Part shown: piece by piece, positions 27,951 to 36,891 of the stretch
Layout: each line of letters begins with the position of its first letter
Position numbering within the stretch: position 1 is the stretch's first letter
NCBI GenBank assembly: GCA_945860955.1
Contig: CAMATH010000024.1
Coordinates: forward strand, 1 to 64,000
Length of the DNA stretch: 64,000 bases
Origin: Planctomicrobium piriforme
GTDB lineage: Bacteria; Planctomycetota; Planctomycetia; Planctomycetales; Planctomycetaceae
Direction of reading: 5' to 3'
Program-made: the position numbers and the translations under genes
The notes under the pieces: model-generated
Seen by the model: only the letters and a program-made list of their open reading frames with translations
What the model was told of the DNA's origin: nothing
The model's database searches: none

Positions 27951-30092
27951 TTAGCCAAATCGATTGGCGGGATCATCTCCGCCGATCCGCTTGCGGAACA
28001 GCGCGACGCTGCGTGCCCGCAGCAGGTAGGGATCCTTGGGATCGTACGGCGTGATCTCGCAGTTGCCGTCGTAGGTGTCGAACAGTCGTTCGATCCCGCG
28101 CACCTGCCGCATGGCGGCTGGCAGATGGAACGGGGCATCCTCCCAGTGCGCGTTGAACAGCACCAGCAAATGGTCTCCCAGAACGCACGCGCCGTATTCG
28201 TCGATCTGGCTGCAATGTCCCAGCAACAGCATCCCGATGATTTTCACGTAGCCGGCGTTCCAGTCGGCATCGCTCATCTCCTCGCCGGTGCAGTCAAGCC
28301 AGAAGACCTCGTTGTCTCCTCCGCGAATTGTGCCGCGCAAGAAATGCCGGCGAGACAGCGCGGGCTGCTGCTTGCGGATCTCAATCAGCCGTCGGACAAA
28401 ATTCAAAAAAAGCACCCGCTCGGAGTCCAGATCCCAATCGAGCCAACTCAAGAAGTTGTCCTGTGAGTAGCAGTTGTTATTCCCCTGCGCCGTGTGCGAC
28501 AGTTCGTCTCCTGCCAGCAACATCGGCACCCCCTGCGACACGAGCATTGTCGCCAGAAAATTCCGCATCTGACGCCGGCGGAGCGCCAGGATTTCGGGAT
28601 CATTGGTGATTCCCTCGTCGCCGCAATTCCAACTCGCGTTGTCGTCGGTGCCGTCCTGATTCGCTTCGCCGTTGGCTTCGTTGTGCTTTTCGTTGTAGCT
28701 CACGAGATCCCGCAACGTGAACCCATCGTGGCACGTGACAAAATTGACGCTGGCTGATGGGCGCCGGCCATCGTCCTGATACAGGTCGGAACTTCCCGCG
28801 AGCCGCGTGGCAAGTTCCGCCACCGTTCCCCCGTCCCCTTTCCAATATCGTCGCACGCAGTCGCGGTAGCGTCCATTCCATTCCGTCCAGATCACCGGGA
28901 ACCGGCCCACTTGATAGCCGCCGTACCCCACGTCCCACGGCTCGGCGATCAACTTCACCTGGGACAGAATCGGATCCTGGTGAATGACGTTAAAAAACCC
29001 ACTCATCTGGTCGACATCGCCGAATTGCCGCGCCAGCGTCGCTGCCAGATCGAAACGGAAGCCGTCGACGTGCATTTCCGTCACCCAGTACCGCAGGCTA
29101 TCCATAATCAACTGCAACACACGGGGATGCCGCATCCACGGGGTGTTGCCGCAACCGGTGAAGTCCATATACAGCCGTCGATCGGCCTGCAGATGGTAGT
29201 ACGACGTGTTGTCGAGTCCCCGCCAGCAGAGCGTGGGCCCGTTCTGGTTTCCCTCAGCGGTGTGATTGTAGACCACATCCAGAATCACTTCGATCCCCGC
29301 CGCGTGCAGCGTGCGGACCATCGACTTGAATTCCTGGACCATCAGTTCGGGATCATGCGTCGCGCAGTACCGTGGCTCGGGGGCGAAAAAACCGAGGGTG
29401 TTGTAGCCCCAGTAGTTCACCCGTCCCTGGCGTTCCAGGAATTCTTCATCGATGTGGAAATGAATGGGCAGCAACTCGACAGCGGTGATCCCCAGCGATT
29501 TCAAATGCTCGACAGAAGCTTCGCTCGCCAGTCCGGCATAAGTTCCGCGGAGCCGCTCGGGAATTCCCGACATCAGTTTGGTGAATCCCTTGACGTGCAA
29601 TTCGTAGATGATCGTCTGCTCCCACGGGATCCGCGGCGGGCGATCATCTCCCCAGGTGAACGCCGTATCGACGATCTGCGCCAGAGGCGCGTACGGGGCC
29701 GAGTCGCGAATGTCGAAGGACAAGTCCTTTTGGGGATGTCCCGAGGTGTATCCGAACAGCGAGTCGTCCCATTTCAGGTTGCGCCCGACCGCGCGGGCGT
29801 AGGGATCGAACAGCAGCTTATTGGGATTGAACCGTAGTCCCTTGGTCGGTTCGTAGGGGCCATGCACCCGGTAGCCATACAACGTTCCCGGTTTGACATC
29901 GGGAAAATAGCCGTGAAACACGTTGTAGGTCTTTTCGGGCAGATTAAACCGAAACGCTTCTCGGGTGGCGTGCTTGTCTTCGAACAGGCACAACTCCACA
30001 CGCTGGCCCACCTCGGAAAAGACGGCGAAATTGACCCCCGTTCCATCCCAGGTCGCCCCGAGTGGATAGGGTTGACCCGGCCAGATCCGCAT
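27951..30092 (-). CDS. glgX: Glycogen debranching enzyme GlgX
   Basis: A 713-aa GH13 isoamylase-type enzyme that cuts alpha-1,6 branches of glycogen. An N-terminal CBM48 domain (PLGATWDGTGVNFAVFSE) leads to the barrel with DVVYNHTAEGN, the nucleophile region VDGFRFDLA, the acid/base Glu in LIAEPWDVG and the third acid in VTCHDGFTL. ATG 30092 has AGGAG 7 nt upstream and gives a normal GlgX N-terminus; the frame stays open far beyond, but that part is antisense to nadB. No other glycogen gene is nearby. The 228-nt gap to nadB holds both divergent promoters. Confidence 0.95.
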   Translation of the reverse strand: MRIWPGQPYPLGATWDGTGVNFAVFSEVGQRVELCLFEDKHATREAFRFNLPEKTYNVFHGYFPDVKPGTLYGYRVHGPYEPTKGLRFNPNKLLFDPYARAVGRNLKWDDSLFGYTSGHPQKDLSFDIRDSAPYAPLAQIVDTAFTWGDDRPPRIPWEQTIIYELHVKGFTKLMSGIPERLRGTYAGLASEASVEHLKSLGITAVELLPIHFHIDEEFLERQGRVNYWGYNTLGFFAPEPRYCATHDPELMVQEFKSMVRTLHAAGIEVILDVVYNHTAEGNQNGPTLCWRGLDNTSYYHLQADRRLYMDFTGCGNTPWMRHPRVLQLIMDSLRYWVTEMHVDGFRFDLAATLARQFGDVDQMSGFFNVIHQDPILSQVKLIAEPWDVGYGGYQVGRFPVIWTEWNGRYRDCVRRYWKGDGGTVAELATRLAGSSDLYQDDGRRPSASVNFVTCHDGFTLRDLVSYNEKHNEANGEANQDGTDDNASWNCGDEGITNDPEILALRRRQMRNFLATMLVSQGVPMLLAGDELSHTAQGNNNCYSQDNFLSWLDWDLDSERVLFLNFVRRLIEIRKQQPALSRRHFLRGTIRGGDNEVFWLDCTGEEMSDADWNAGYVKIIGMLLLGHCSQIDEYGACVLGDHLLVLFNAHWEDAPFHLPAAMRQVRGIERLFDTYDGNCEITPYDPKDPYLLRARSVALFRKRIGGDDPANRFG

Positions 30093-30320
30093 GAAGAGTC
30101 TCCTGAGTTCGACGGCGATGGTTTCACGACACAAGAGCGCACCGGCATTGTAATGGCGTCGGGAGGGGAATACCGCCGAGTTCGTCCATTTTTCGAAAAT
30201 CGCCAACCTCCAGGATCGAAAACAACGGCCACGACGATGCGACGAACTGGTCATTCGACTATGATTGGGGGCGTCCGGTTGTCCCAAACCCCGGTGCCGA
30301 TTTCCCCGAAGAGAACCGCG

Positions 30321-31967
30321 TTGCCCGACCTCTCGCTGCCACCGATTCATCGATATCTGATCCGGTTCCACCCAAAGCGTATCGCCCATGCGTTCACCGA
30401 CGTGCTGATTATCGGCAGCGGGATCGCTGGCCTGCGCGCCGCGCTGGAGATCCCGGGGGACCTTGAGCAGATCGTGGTCAGCAAAGACCAGATGAACCAG
30501 TCGAACAGCGCCTACGCCCAAGGGGGGATCGCGGGGGTTCTCGACCCGGTCGACGAATTTCAGAACCACGTCGCCGACACCATGGCGGCGGGAAAAGGGC
30601 TGTGCAACGAGAGCATTGTCGAGATGGTGGTCCGGGAGGCTCCCGAGCGGATCCAGGAGTTGATTGACTGGGGGGCAGTCTTCGACATCGAAAATGGTGA
30701 GATCGCGCTGACGAAAGAGGGGGGGCACAGTCATCGCCGGGTCGCCCACGCCTTGCAGGACGCCACGGGAAAAGAGGTGATGCGGGCGCTCATCGCCCAG
30801 GCGCGGGGCTTGCCCAACGCGGCCATCTGGGAAAAGACCTTCATCATCGATCTGCTGACCCACGAAGGGCGGTGTCGCGGCGCGATTGTGTGGAATCGCG
30901 AACATGGCAAGACCCTGGTCTGGGCGAAACAGACGATTCTGGCTACGGGTGGTGCCGGCCAGATTTACCGGGAAACAACGAACCCGACCATCGCGACCGC
31001 CGATGGACACGCCGTCGCCTTCCGCGCGGGGGCCGAGATGCGCGACATGGAATTTATGCAGTTCCATCCCACGGTGCTGTATATCGCCGGCAGTTCCCGC
31101 CACCTGATTTCCGAAGCGGTGCGGGGTGAAGGGGCGTTTCTTCGCGACTGCACCGGGTACCGTTTCATGGGAGACTATTCGCCGCAGTTGGAACTCGCCC
31201 CGCGCGACGAAGTCAGTCACGCCATCGTGTTACAAATGGAGAAGACCCGCCACCCCTGCGTCTATCTCGATCTGTCGCACTTGCCCGTCGACCTGGTTCG
31301 CGAACGCTTCCCCCATATCGGCAAGGTCTGCAAAGAGTTCGGTCTCGACATCACGCGCGACCTCATCCCGGTGCGTCCCGGGGCGCACTACATGATTGGG
31401 GGCTGCACGACCGATGCCGACGCCCGCACTTCGCTCCCCGGACTGTGGGCCGCTGGTGAAGTCACGTCGAGCGGCCTGCACGGTGCCAATCGCCTCGCCT
31501 CCAACAGTCTGCTCGAAGGGCTGGTCTTCGGACGGCGGGCCGGTATGAACGCCGCGGCACACGCCAGCGCGACCCGCGACGAGTTTTCCGCAGTCCCCCT
31601 GGAAAGCGACTGGTCACACACCGGCCCCAAAGACGACGAACTCGATCTGACCGATTTGCGGAATTCGCTGGGGTCGGAAATGTGGCGCAATGTGGGAATT
31701 CAGCGCGACTTGGCCGGCATGGAGGCGGCCCAGAAACAGGTTGAGTTCTGGAGCAAGTATGTCGCCACGAAAGAATTCAGCGAGCCGCGCGGCTGGGAAT
31801 TGCAGAACATGTTGCTGGTCGCCCGCCTCATGATCGCCGGCGCGTTGGCCCGCAGGGAAAGTCGCGGAACCCATTTCCGCCGCGATTTTCCCAAAGCCAG
31901 CCCGGAGACCGCCCGACACTATTCCGTGACCGCCGCGTCGCCAGCGTCGGCCCAGTCACCTGGTTGA
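30321..31967 (+). CDS. nadB: L-aspartate oxidase
   Basis: A 548-aa FAD enzyme that oxidises L-aspartate to iminoaspartate, the first step of de novo NAD synthesis. The FAD motif is VLIIGSGIAGLRAALE; NSAYAQGGIAG, EGGHSHRRVAHA and HPTVLYIAG follow the succinate dehydrogenase/NadB pattern, with GLHGANRLASNSLLEGLVFG near residue 400. The start is uncertain: TTG 30321 is preceded by AGAGAA and gives the usual length; ATG 30261 would add 20 unconserved residues without a ribosome site. nadA and nadC are not in the window. Confidence 0.92.
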   Translation: MPDLSLPPIHRYLIRFHPKRIAHAFTDVLIIGSGIAGLRAALEIPGDLEQIVVSKDQMNQSNSAYAQGGIAGVLDPVDEFQNHVADTMAAGKGLCNESIVEMVVREAPERIQELIDWGAVFDIENGEIALTKEGGHSHRRVAHALQDATGKEVMRALIAQARGLPNAAIWEKTFIIDLLTHEGRCRGAIVWNREHGKTLVWAKQTILATGGAGQIYRETTNPTIATADGHAVAFRAGAEMRDMEFMQFHPTVLYIAGSSRHLISEAVRGEGAFLRDCTGYRFMGDYSPQLELAPRDEVSHAIVLQMEKTRHPCVYLDLSHLPVDLVRERFPHIGKVCKEFGLDITRDLIPVRPGAHYMIGGCTTDADARTSLPGLWAAGEVTSSGLHGANRLASNSLLEGLVFGRRAGMNAAAHASATRDEFSAVPLESDWSHTGPKDDELDLTDLRNSLGSEMWRNVGIQRDLAGMEAAQKQVEFWSKYVATKEFSEPRGWELQNMLLVARLMIAGALARRESRGTHFRRDFPKASPETARHYSVTAASPASAQSPG

Positions 31968-32000
31968 TTCCATTCCCGTCCCAACGATCTGTCGCACCTC

Positions 32001-32462
32001 ATGAGCCTTATCGAACAGAAACTGCGAGACCTTGGTCTTGAGCTTCCCGTCGCCCCTCCGCCGGTTGGGTTTTACGTTCCCGTCACGCGGACGGGGAACC
32101 TGGTGATCACCAGTGGCCAACTTCCCTTTGTGGGACGTGAAATCGCCTTCGCGGGAAAACTCGGGGCCGACCTGCACGAGGCCGAGGGGCGCGACGCCGC
32201 CCAAATCTGTATTCTCAACGCGCTTGCCCAGATCAAGACGATCGTTGGGAGTCTCGACAAGATCACCCGCGTCATCAGACTGGAAGGGTTCGTTCATTCC
32301 GCACCTGGTTTTCAAAATCAGCCGCAGGTTCTGAACGGAGCTTCGGAGCTGCTGGTGCAGTTGTTTGGCGAGCCGGGCAAGCATGTGCGAAACGCGATTG
32401 GTGTCGCGGAGATGCCGTTGAACGCGGCCACGCAGATCGCGTTGTGGGTTGAAGTGGCCTGA
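32001..32462 (+). CDS. RidA/YjgF family protein
   Basis: A 153-aa protein of the RidA superfamily (enamine/imine deaminase or ligand-binding trimer). [12 protein letters not shown] and the C-terminal [17 protein letters not shown] with the conserved arginine are present. It follows nadB by 33 nt; NadB produces the reactive iminoaspartate, and RidA proteins hydrolyse reactive imines, so a functional link is attractive but inferred. This subgroup (about 150 aa, YjgF-like with a Leu-rich insertion) is often annotated only as RidA family. Confidence 0.9.
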   Translation: MSLIEQKLRDLGLELPVAPPPVGFYVPVTRTGNLVITSGQLPFVGREIAFAGKLGADLHEAEGRDAAQICILNALAQIKTIVGSLDKITRVIRLEGFVHSAPGFQNQPQVLNGASELLVQLFGEPGKHVRNAIGVAEMPLNAATQIALWVEVA

Positions 32463-32510
32463 TTCGGTTTGGTTGGAGTTCCCCCGCAGGTTGTGTTGTC
32501 GGATGTCGGC

Positions 32511-34214
32511 ATGAGCCAATCTCGAATTCTGCATCGCTGGTCGCGCCAGATTCTGGGGGGATTGCGCCGACTCACCGCCGCCGAACTGGTCGTCTGGAGT
32601 TCCTGGATCGGGCTGCTGTCGTCGGTCGAATCGCTCGGACGGCGGTTCGATTCCGAATGGTTCGATCTGGGAGCGGGGCTGACGCTGCTCGCGTGGCTGA
32701 CGGCGACCGTCGTTGTTCACCATGCCCGCCCGCTGAGCGTCGTCGCGGCGGTCGTCGGTCTGTTTCCCGAGAAGAAATCGTGGCGTCGGTTGTTGTCGCT
32801 CGACTGGGGGGTCGACTTGCGGCGGGCTCCGCCGATTCGCCGCGCTCTGCCGGCGATCTGGAAGCGGATCGCGCTGGCCATCGCCGCCCTCACTGTGGCG
32901 ATTCCCGTCGCTGCCGTCGGAATCCCCGCAGGAACTCGGGCCTGGCTGGTCTCGCGATTCTACCTCGCCTATCTGCTTCCCTGGACACTGGTGCTGGGAA
33001 CGTCGTTGTTCCTTATGACCGTGCTGCTGTTTCTGGTTTGGGCCGAGATTCACGACCAGGCAGTCACATCATTCGACGGCCAGGGGAGGCGGCCCGTCCG
33101 TCGTGAGGTTCTGGCGATGGCGACCTGCAGTGCGGCACTGCTGGCGGCCGGGGCGCTGTTTCCCGCATGGATTCCCCTCACGGGAATGCTGTTGATTCTG
33201 GCGGTGGTTTCTGCGGGACTCTGGTTGACCAGTTCCGATCTGGTTCTGGTCTGGCGGCAGGAGCATCGGGGAAGACACGGCTGCTTCGACGGTCGGCTGT
33301 TCATCTGGTTCCAGGCCGCCGCCATCATTTGTCTTCTGTCTGATCTCGTGTTGCTGATGGGTGGGACACATGAATTGCCCGGGGTGGGTGACTGGCACTT
33401 CGTTCCCATGGTCTCCGATGGCAGGGTTTTGGAACCCGCCCGAATTCTCGCCCGGATACTCGCCTGGCTGTCCTTGGGGGGGACGGTTGCCGTTGGAATC
33501 GACGCGCTGCGCCTGGCGATGCAGGGAATTCGCTTCCACCCCGGCAGAATGTCAAAGGCCGAGGGACGGACGTTGAGTCCGGCGGCATCGTTCGAAGTCC
33601 GCCGACCGGTGGAGATTCGCTGCCGTCGCAAGCTGTTGCGCGGTTTCGAACGCCTGTTCAAACGAGTCGCCCGGCGTAAACTCCCGAGCAATTCCGGCCT
33701 GCTGATCGGTTTGCAGCACTGGTTTGTGCAGGGGTTGCGCAGCGACGCCGCCGAGGATTACCTCACCGACCGCGACGCGACCGTCTTCGACGGAATCATC
33801 GGCCGGCCCTTTCATCGGGTCTTTCCGCGGCTCGCCCGGTTCCATTACTGGCAGATGACAACCGCTTTGGAAATCGATTTGATCTATGTCGAGCGCTCGG
33901 TGTCGTTCCGCCGATTCGTCCGGGTGCTTCGGCAGATTTTTGAGATCTATGACATGCACGGGGGAACGGTGCGCGCGGAAGACCGGCACTTCTTGGGTCT
34001 TCCCGGCGTGAAAGTGATTATCCACGACGTCGATGCCGGTACAATTCAACCGAGCGAGGTGACTCCTCCCGACCAGGCGGGCTACCCGGAACCAGAGTTT
34101 CGGGAACTGGATCGGGCGCGGGTTCTGCATGTGTTCCGCGATCGACAGGAATCGGAAGTGGATGATCCGGTACCCACCGAATCGAATTGGGCACCGGATG
34201 TGTCGTTCATCTGA
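32511..34214 (+). CDS. Polytopic membrane protein of unknown function
   Basis: A 567-aa protein with about eight hydrophobic helices in residues 15-360 (for example [19 protein letters not shown] and [20 protein letters not shown]), then a soluble C-terminal domain of about 190 residues rich in Arg and Asp ([33 protein letters not shown]). ATG 32511 is chosen over 32469. I recognise no family or motif that gives a function. It lies between the RidA gene and the ECF sigma factor, all in the same direction. Confidence 0.75.
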   Translation: MSQSRILHRWSRQILGGLRRLTAAELVVWSSWIGLLSSVESLGRRFDSEWFDLGAGLTLLAWLTATVVVHHARPLSVVAAVVGLFPEKKSWRRLLSLDWGVDLRRAPPIRRALPAIWKRIALAIAALTVAIPVAAVGIPAGTRAWLVSRFYLAYLLPWTLVLGTSLFLMTVLLFLVWAEIHDQAVTSFDGQGRRPVRREVLAMATCSAALLAAGALFPAWIPLTGMLLILAVVSAGLWLTSSDLVLVWRQEHRGRHGCFDGRLFIWFQAAAIICLLSDLVLLMGGTHELPGVGDWHFVPMVSDGRVLEPARILARILAWLSLGGTVAVGIDALRLAMQGIRFHPGRMSKAEGRTLSPAASFEVRRPVEIRCRRKLLRGFERLFKRVARRKLPSNSGLLIGLQHWFVQGLRSDAAEDYLTDRDATVFDGIIGRPFHRVFPRLARFHYWQMTTALEIDLIYVERSVSFRRFVRVLRQIFEIYDMHGGTVRAEDRHFLGLPGVKVIIHDVDAGTIQPSEVTPPDQAGYPEPEFRELDRARVLHVFRDRQESEVDDPVPTESNWAPDVSFI

Positions 34215-34316
34215 CTTTTAGAAAATCATGACAATTCGACCGATTTCGTGAAGACGATTTGAGGCGAATCGCACTTATAAGGGTATCAGTCCTTCATTGA
34301 CCGGCGTGCACGCCAA

Positions 34317-34991
34317 ATGACCACCGCTTCTTCCGAATCACCAGCCGACCAGACAGACGAACAGTCCGCCGAACTCGCCGCCCTGGTCCAACAGGCCGCG
34401 TCGGGTGATCCGGCAGCCTGCGACGCATTGTTCTCGCGGTTTCGCGAGCGGTTAAAACGGATGGTCCATCTACGGATGAATCGCCAGCTTCAAGGCCGGG
34501 TCGACGATTCCGACGTGGTGCAGGAAGCGAGTCTCGACGCGGCCCGTCGACTTGCGGAATACGCCCAGGAACCACAGCTCTCGTTCTACCTGTGGTTGCG
34601 CAATCTGACCGGAGCCAAACTGCTGGAGATCCATCGTCGGCATCTGGGAACCCAAATGCGCGACGCCGGCCAGGAGATTTCGTTGTACCGGGGAGCGCTT
34701 CCCGAGGCGAATTCGATGTCGCTGGCGGCTCAGTTGTTGGGAACCGTCACCTCTCCATCAGAACAGGCGATTCGGGCCGAGACTCGCATCTTCGTTCAGG
34801 AGGCTCTCAATTCCATGGATCCACTGGACCGCGAGATTCTCGCGCTCAAGCACTTCGAACAATTGAGTCTCAACGAAATCGCGCAGGTTGTCGGGCTGTC
34901 GAAAGCGGGAGCGGGCAGCCGATATCTGCGGGCGATTAAACGGCTCAAGAACACGCTCTCGCAAATTCCCGGGTTTCAGGGGGGGTGGTAG
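34317..34991 (+). CDS. ECF-type RNA polymerase sigma factor (planctomycete type)
   Basis: A 224-aa sigma70-family protein with only regions 2 and 4. Region 2 runs from about 25 to 100 (CDALFSRFRERLKRMV, VDDSDVVQEASLDA, FYLWLRNL) and region 4 from about 155 to 215 (LDREILALKHFEQLSLNEIA followed by a helix-turn-helix). Its length and acidic N-terminus match the sigma factors that planctomycetes carry in high number near Ser/Thr kinases. No anti-sigma gene with a zinc-binding motif is adjacent. The following gene is such a kinase, 486 nt away. Confidence 0.92.
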   Translation: MTTASSESPADQTDEQSAELAALVQQAASGDPAACDALFSRFRERLKRMVHLRMNRQLQGRVDDSDVVQEASLDAARRLAEYAQEPQLSFYLWLRNLTGAKLLEIHRRHLGTQMRDAGQEISLYRGALPEANSMSLAAQLLGTVTSPSEQAIRAETRIFVQEALNSMDPLDREILALKHFEQLSLNEIAQVVGLSKAGAGSRYLRAIKRLKNTLSQIPGFQGGW

Positions 34992-35477
34992 AGACCGTGA
35001 ACCCGTCCAAATTCCATTTCGTGGTTTGTGAAATTCTTCGAACAAACCGAACCACCAGCGGTCAAGCAAAACTTGCGGTCATGTGCCATCGATTCCGTGA
35101 TGCGCGTCTACCCCGTAGGGGTAAATTGACAGCGACTTCGAGAGTACCGAATGCGACCACGGCCTCGCTCCGAATCTAACTGCTGACACAGAATTCACAG
35201 AAGCCGCAGGAGTGCTTGCGAAGCTGAGCATCGATCAGTTGTCAGAATCGGCGAATCGACTCCAGACCCAACTCCGCGAACGCCGCTGAGTCGTACATTG
35301 GCGAAGTCCTCGTCGATTACCGGACAATCTGAAACGACTTTTTGCACGCCGCCAGCACGCACGGCACTTCTACCGGCACGCCTGGAAAACATCGCTTCGC
35401 CTCCTCCAGCGTCATTTGCACACTGGCCCAAAACTCTTGATGAATCGTTCTTGGCTCGTTCCTGGATTTTAGCACAA
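34992..35477. other. Intergenic region upstream of the kinase gene
   Basis: This 486-nt gap has lower GC than the genes around it. Several frames are open over 100-180 nt on both strands (for example 35317-35496 minus and 35298-35477 plus), but none has a ribosome site, convincing codon use or a recognisable domain. It probably contains the promoter of the kinase gene; I could not single out a clear -35/-10 pair. Confidence 0.4.
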
Positions 35478-36827
35478 ATGTCCCACTCCGAATCATTCTC
35501 CGGCGAAGTCCTCGAACTGGCGGAAGAATTCCTTGCGCGGTACCGCAAGGGGGAACGCCCGTCGTTGGCGGAGTACGTCGACCGGCATCCGCATCTGGCC
35601 GAGCAGATCCGGGAGGTCTTCCCGGCGATGGCCCTCATGGAGAATATCGGCATCGAGGAATCGGCCCCGGCGGCGGGTCAACAGGACGATTCGCGGACGT
35701 CTGAGCCGATGCTGAAACAACTGGGCGATTACCGCATCATCCGTGAAGCGGGGCGCGGGGGGATGGGGATTGTGTACGAGGCCGAACAGGTTTCGCTCGG
35801 CCGGCATGTGGCGCTCAAGGTGTTGCCGAAGCAACTGCTGATCGACAGCAAACAAAAACGCCGGTTCGAGCGCGAGGCGAAGGCGGCGGCGAAACTGCAT
35901 CACACAAACATCGTCCCGGTGTTCGGCGTCGGGGAATACGACGGAATGCAGTACTACGTGATGCAGTTCATCCAGGGGCTGGGGCTGGATCAGGTGCTGA
36001 AGGAACTGCGGCAACTGCGCGAAGGGCCGGAGTCGCCGAACGAGGGGACGGCTGGTGGTGGCGCAGCGGCCGAGATGGCGCGGTCGTTGATGGAGGGGGC
36101 GTTCGAACGAACGGTAATCGGTGCAGACGATCCGGAGATCGGCGGAGGCATCTCCAACGCCGCCACGCAACTTCAGCCGGGCGTCCCCGGGGTCAAGAGT
36201 TCCGCTGATGAGAAGGCCCCCGCCTCGACCGATTCGTCGACGGGATCGTTGTCGGGATCCTTATCGGGATCGGTCGTCCTCCCGGGCCAGTTCGGTTCCT
36301 CCTCCTCGGCCAAGGTGAGGAAAGCGACCTACTGGCAGAGCGTTGCTCAGATCGGCGTGCAGGTCGCGAGCGCCCTTCAATACGCGCACGACCAGGGGAT
36401 TCTGCACCGCGATATCAAGCCGAGCAACCTGTTGCTCGACCTGCGGGGAACGGTCTGGATCACCGATTTCGGCCTGGCGAAAGCGAACGACCAGCAGGAG
36501 ATCACCCACACGGGAGACATTCTGGGCACCCTGCGGTACATGCCCCCGGAAGCGTTCGAGGGAAAAAGCGACCCGCGGGGCGACGTCTATTCGCTCGGAC
36601 TGTCGTTGTACGAACTGTTGGCCCTCAAGCCGGCGTTCCACGAAAACAAGGGTCATCGCCTGATTCACCGGGTGACGAACGCCGACATGGCCCGCTTGGA
36701 AACGCTCAATCCCGAGATCCCCCGCGATCTGGCGACGATCGTCCACAAAGCGATCGACCGCGATCCGGGGCATCGGTATCAGACTGCAAAGGCCCTGGCC
36801 GACGATCTGCAGCGATTTTACCGATGA
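35478..36827 (+). CDS. Serine/threonine protein kinase, 5' part of a frameshifted kinase-WD40 gene
   Basis: A 449-aa product. The N-terminal planctomycete leader (ERPSLAEYVDRHPHL) is followed by a kinase domain with GRGGMGIVYEA, VALKVLP, HRDIKPSN, ITDFGLAK and YMPPEAFEG, all catalytic residues being present. Between the N-lobe and HRD there is an insert of about 100 residues rich in Gly/Ser/Ala (STGSLSGSLSGS). The frame stops at 36825 in LQRFYR; the next frame reads DDEPIVARPPSYLERL, the usual continuation of these kinases, from 36823. One extra base at about 36817-36822 therefore splits a larger kinase-TM-WD40 gene. The kinase part alone may be active and soluble. Confidence 0.9.
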   Translation: MSHSESFSGEVLELAEEFLARYRKGERPSLAEYVDRHPHLAEQIREVFPAMALMENIGIEESAPAAGQQDDSRTSEPMLKQLGDYRIIREAGRGGMGIVYEAEQVSLGRHVALKVLPKQLLIDSKQKRRFEREAKAAAKLHHTNIVPVFGVGEYDGMQYYVMQFIQGLGLDQVLKELRQLREGPESPNEGTAGGGAAAEMARSLMEGAFERTVIGADDPEIGGGISNAATQLQPGVPGVKSSADEKAPASTDSSTGSLSGSLSGSVVLPGQFGSSSSAKVRKATYWQSVAQIGVQVASALQYAHDQGILHRDIKPSNLLLDLRGTVWITDFGLAKANDQQEITHTGDILGTLRYMPPEAFEGKSDPRGDVYSLGLSLYELLALKPAFHENKGHRLIHRVTNADMARLETLNPEIPRDLATIVHKAIDRDPGHRYQTAKALADDLQRFYR

Positions 36828-36891
36828 TGAGCCTATTGTCGCCCGGCCCCCTTCCTATCTCGAACGACTGACCCGATGGAGTCGGCGCAAT

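Noticed and set aside
30093-31220. Upstream extension of glgX to a 1,089-aa protein
   Set aside because: The added part is antisense to nadB, and ATG 30092 has a good AGGAG site and a normal GlgX N-terminus.
35317-35496. A 59-codon minus-strand frame ending VPCVLAACKKSFQIVR
   Set aside because: It looks protein-like in places but has atypical low-GC codons, no ribosome site and overlaps the kinase start; too weak to list as a gene.
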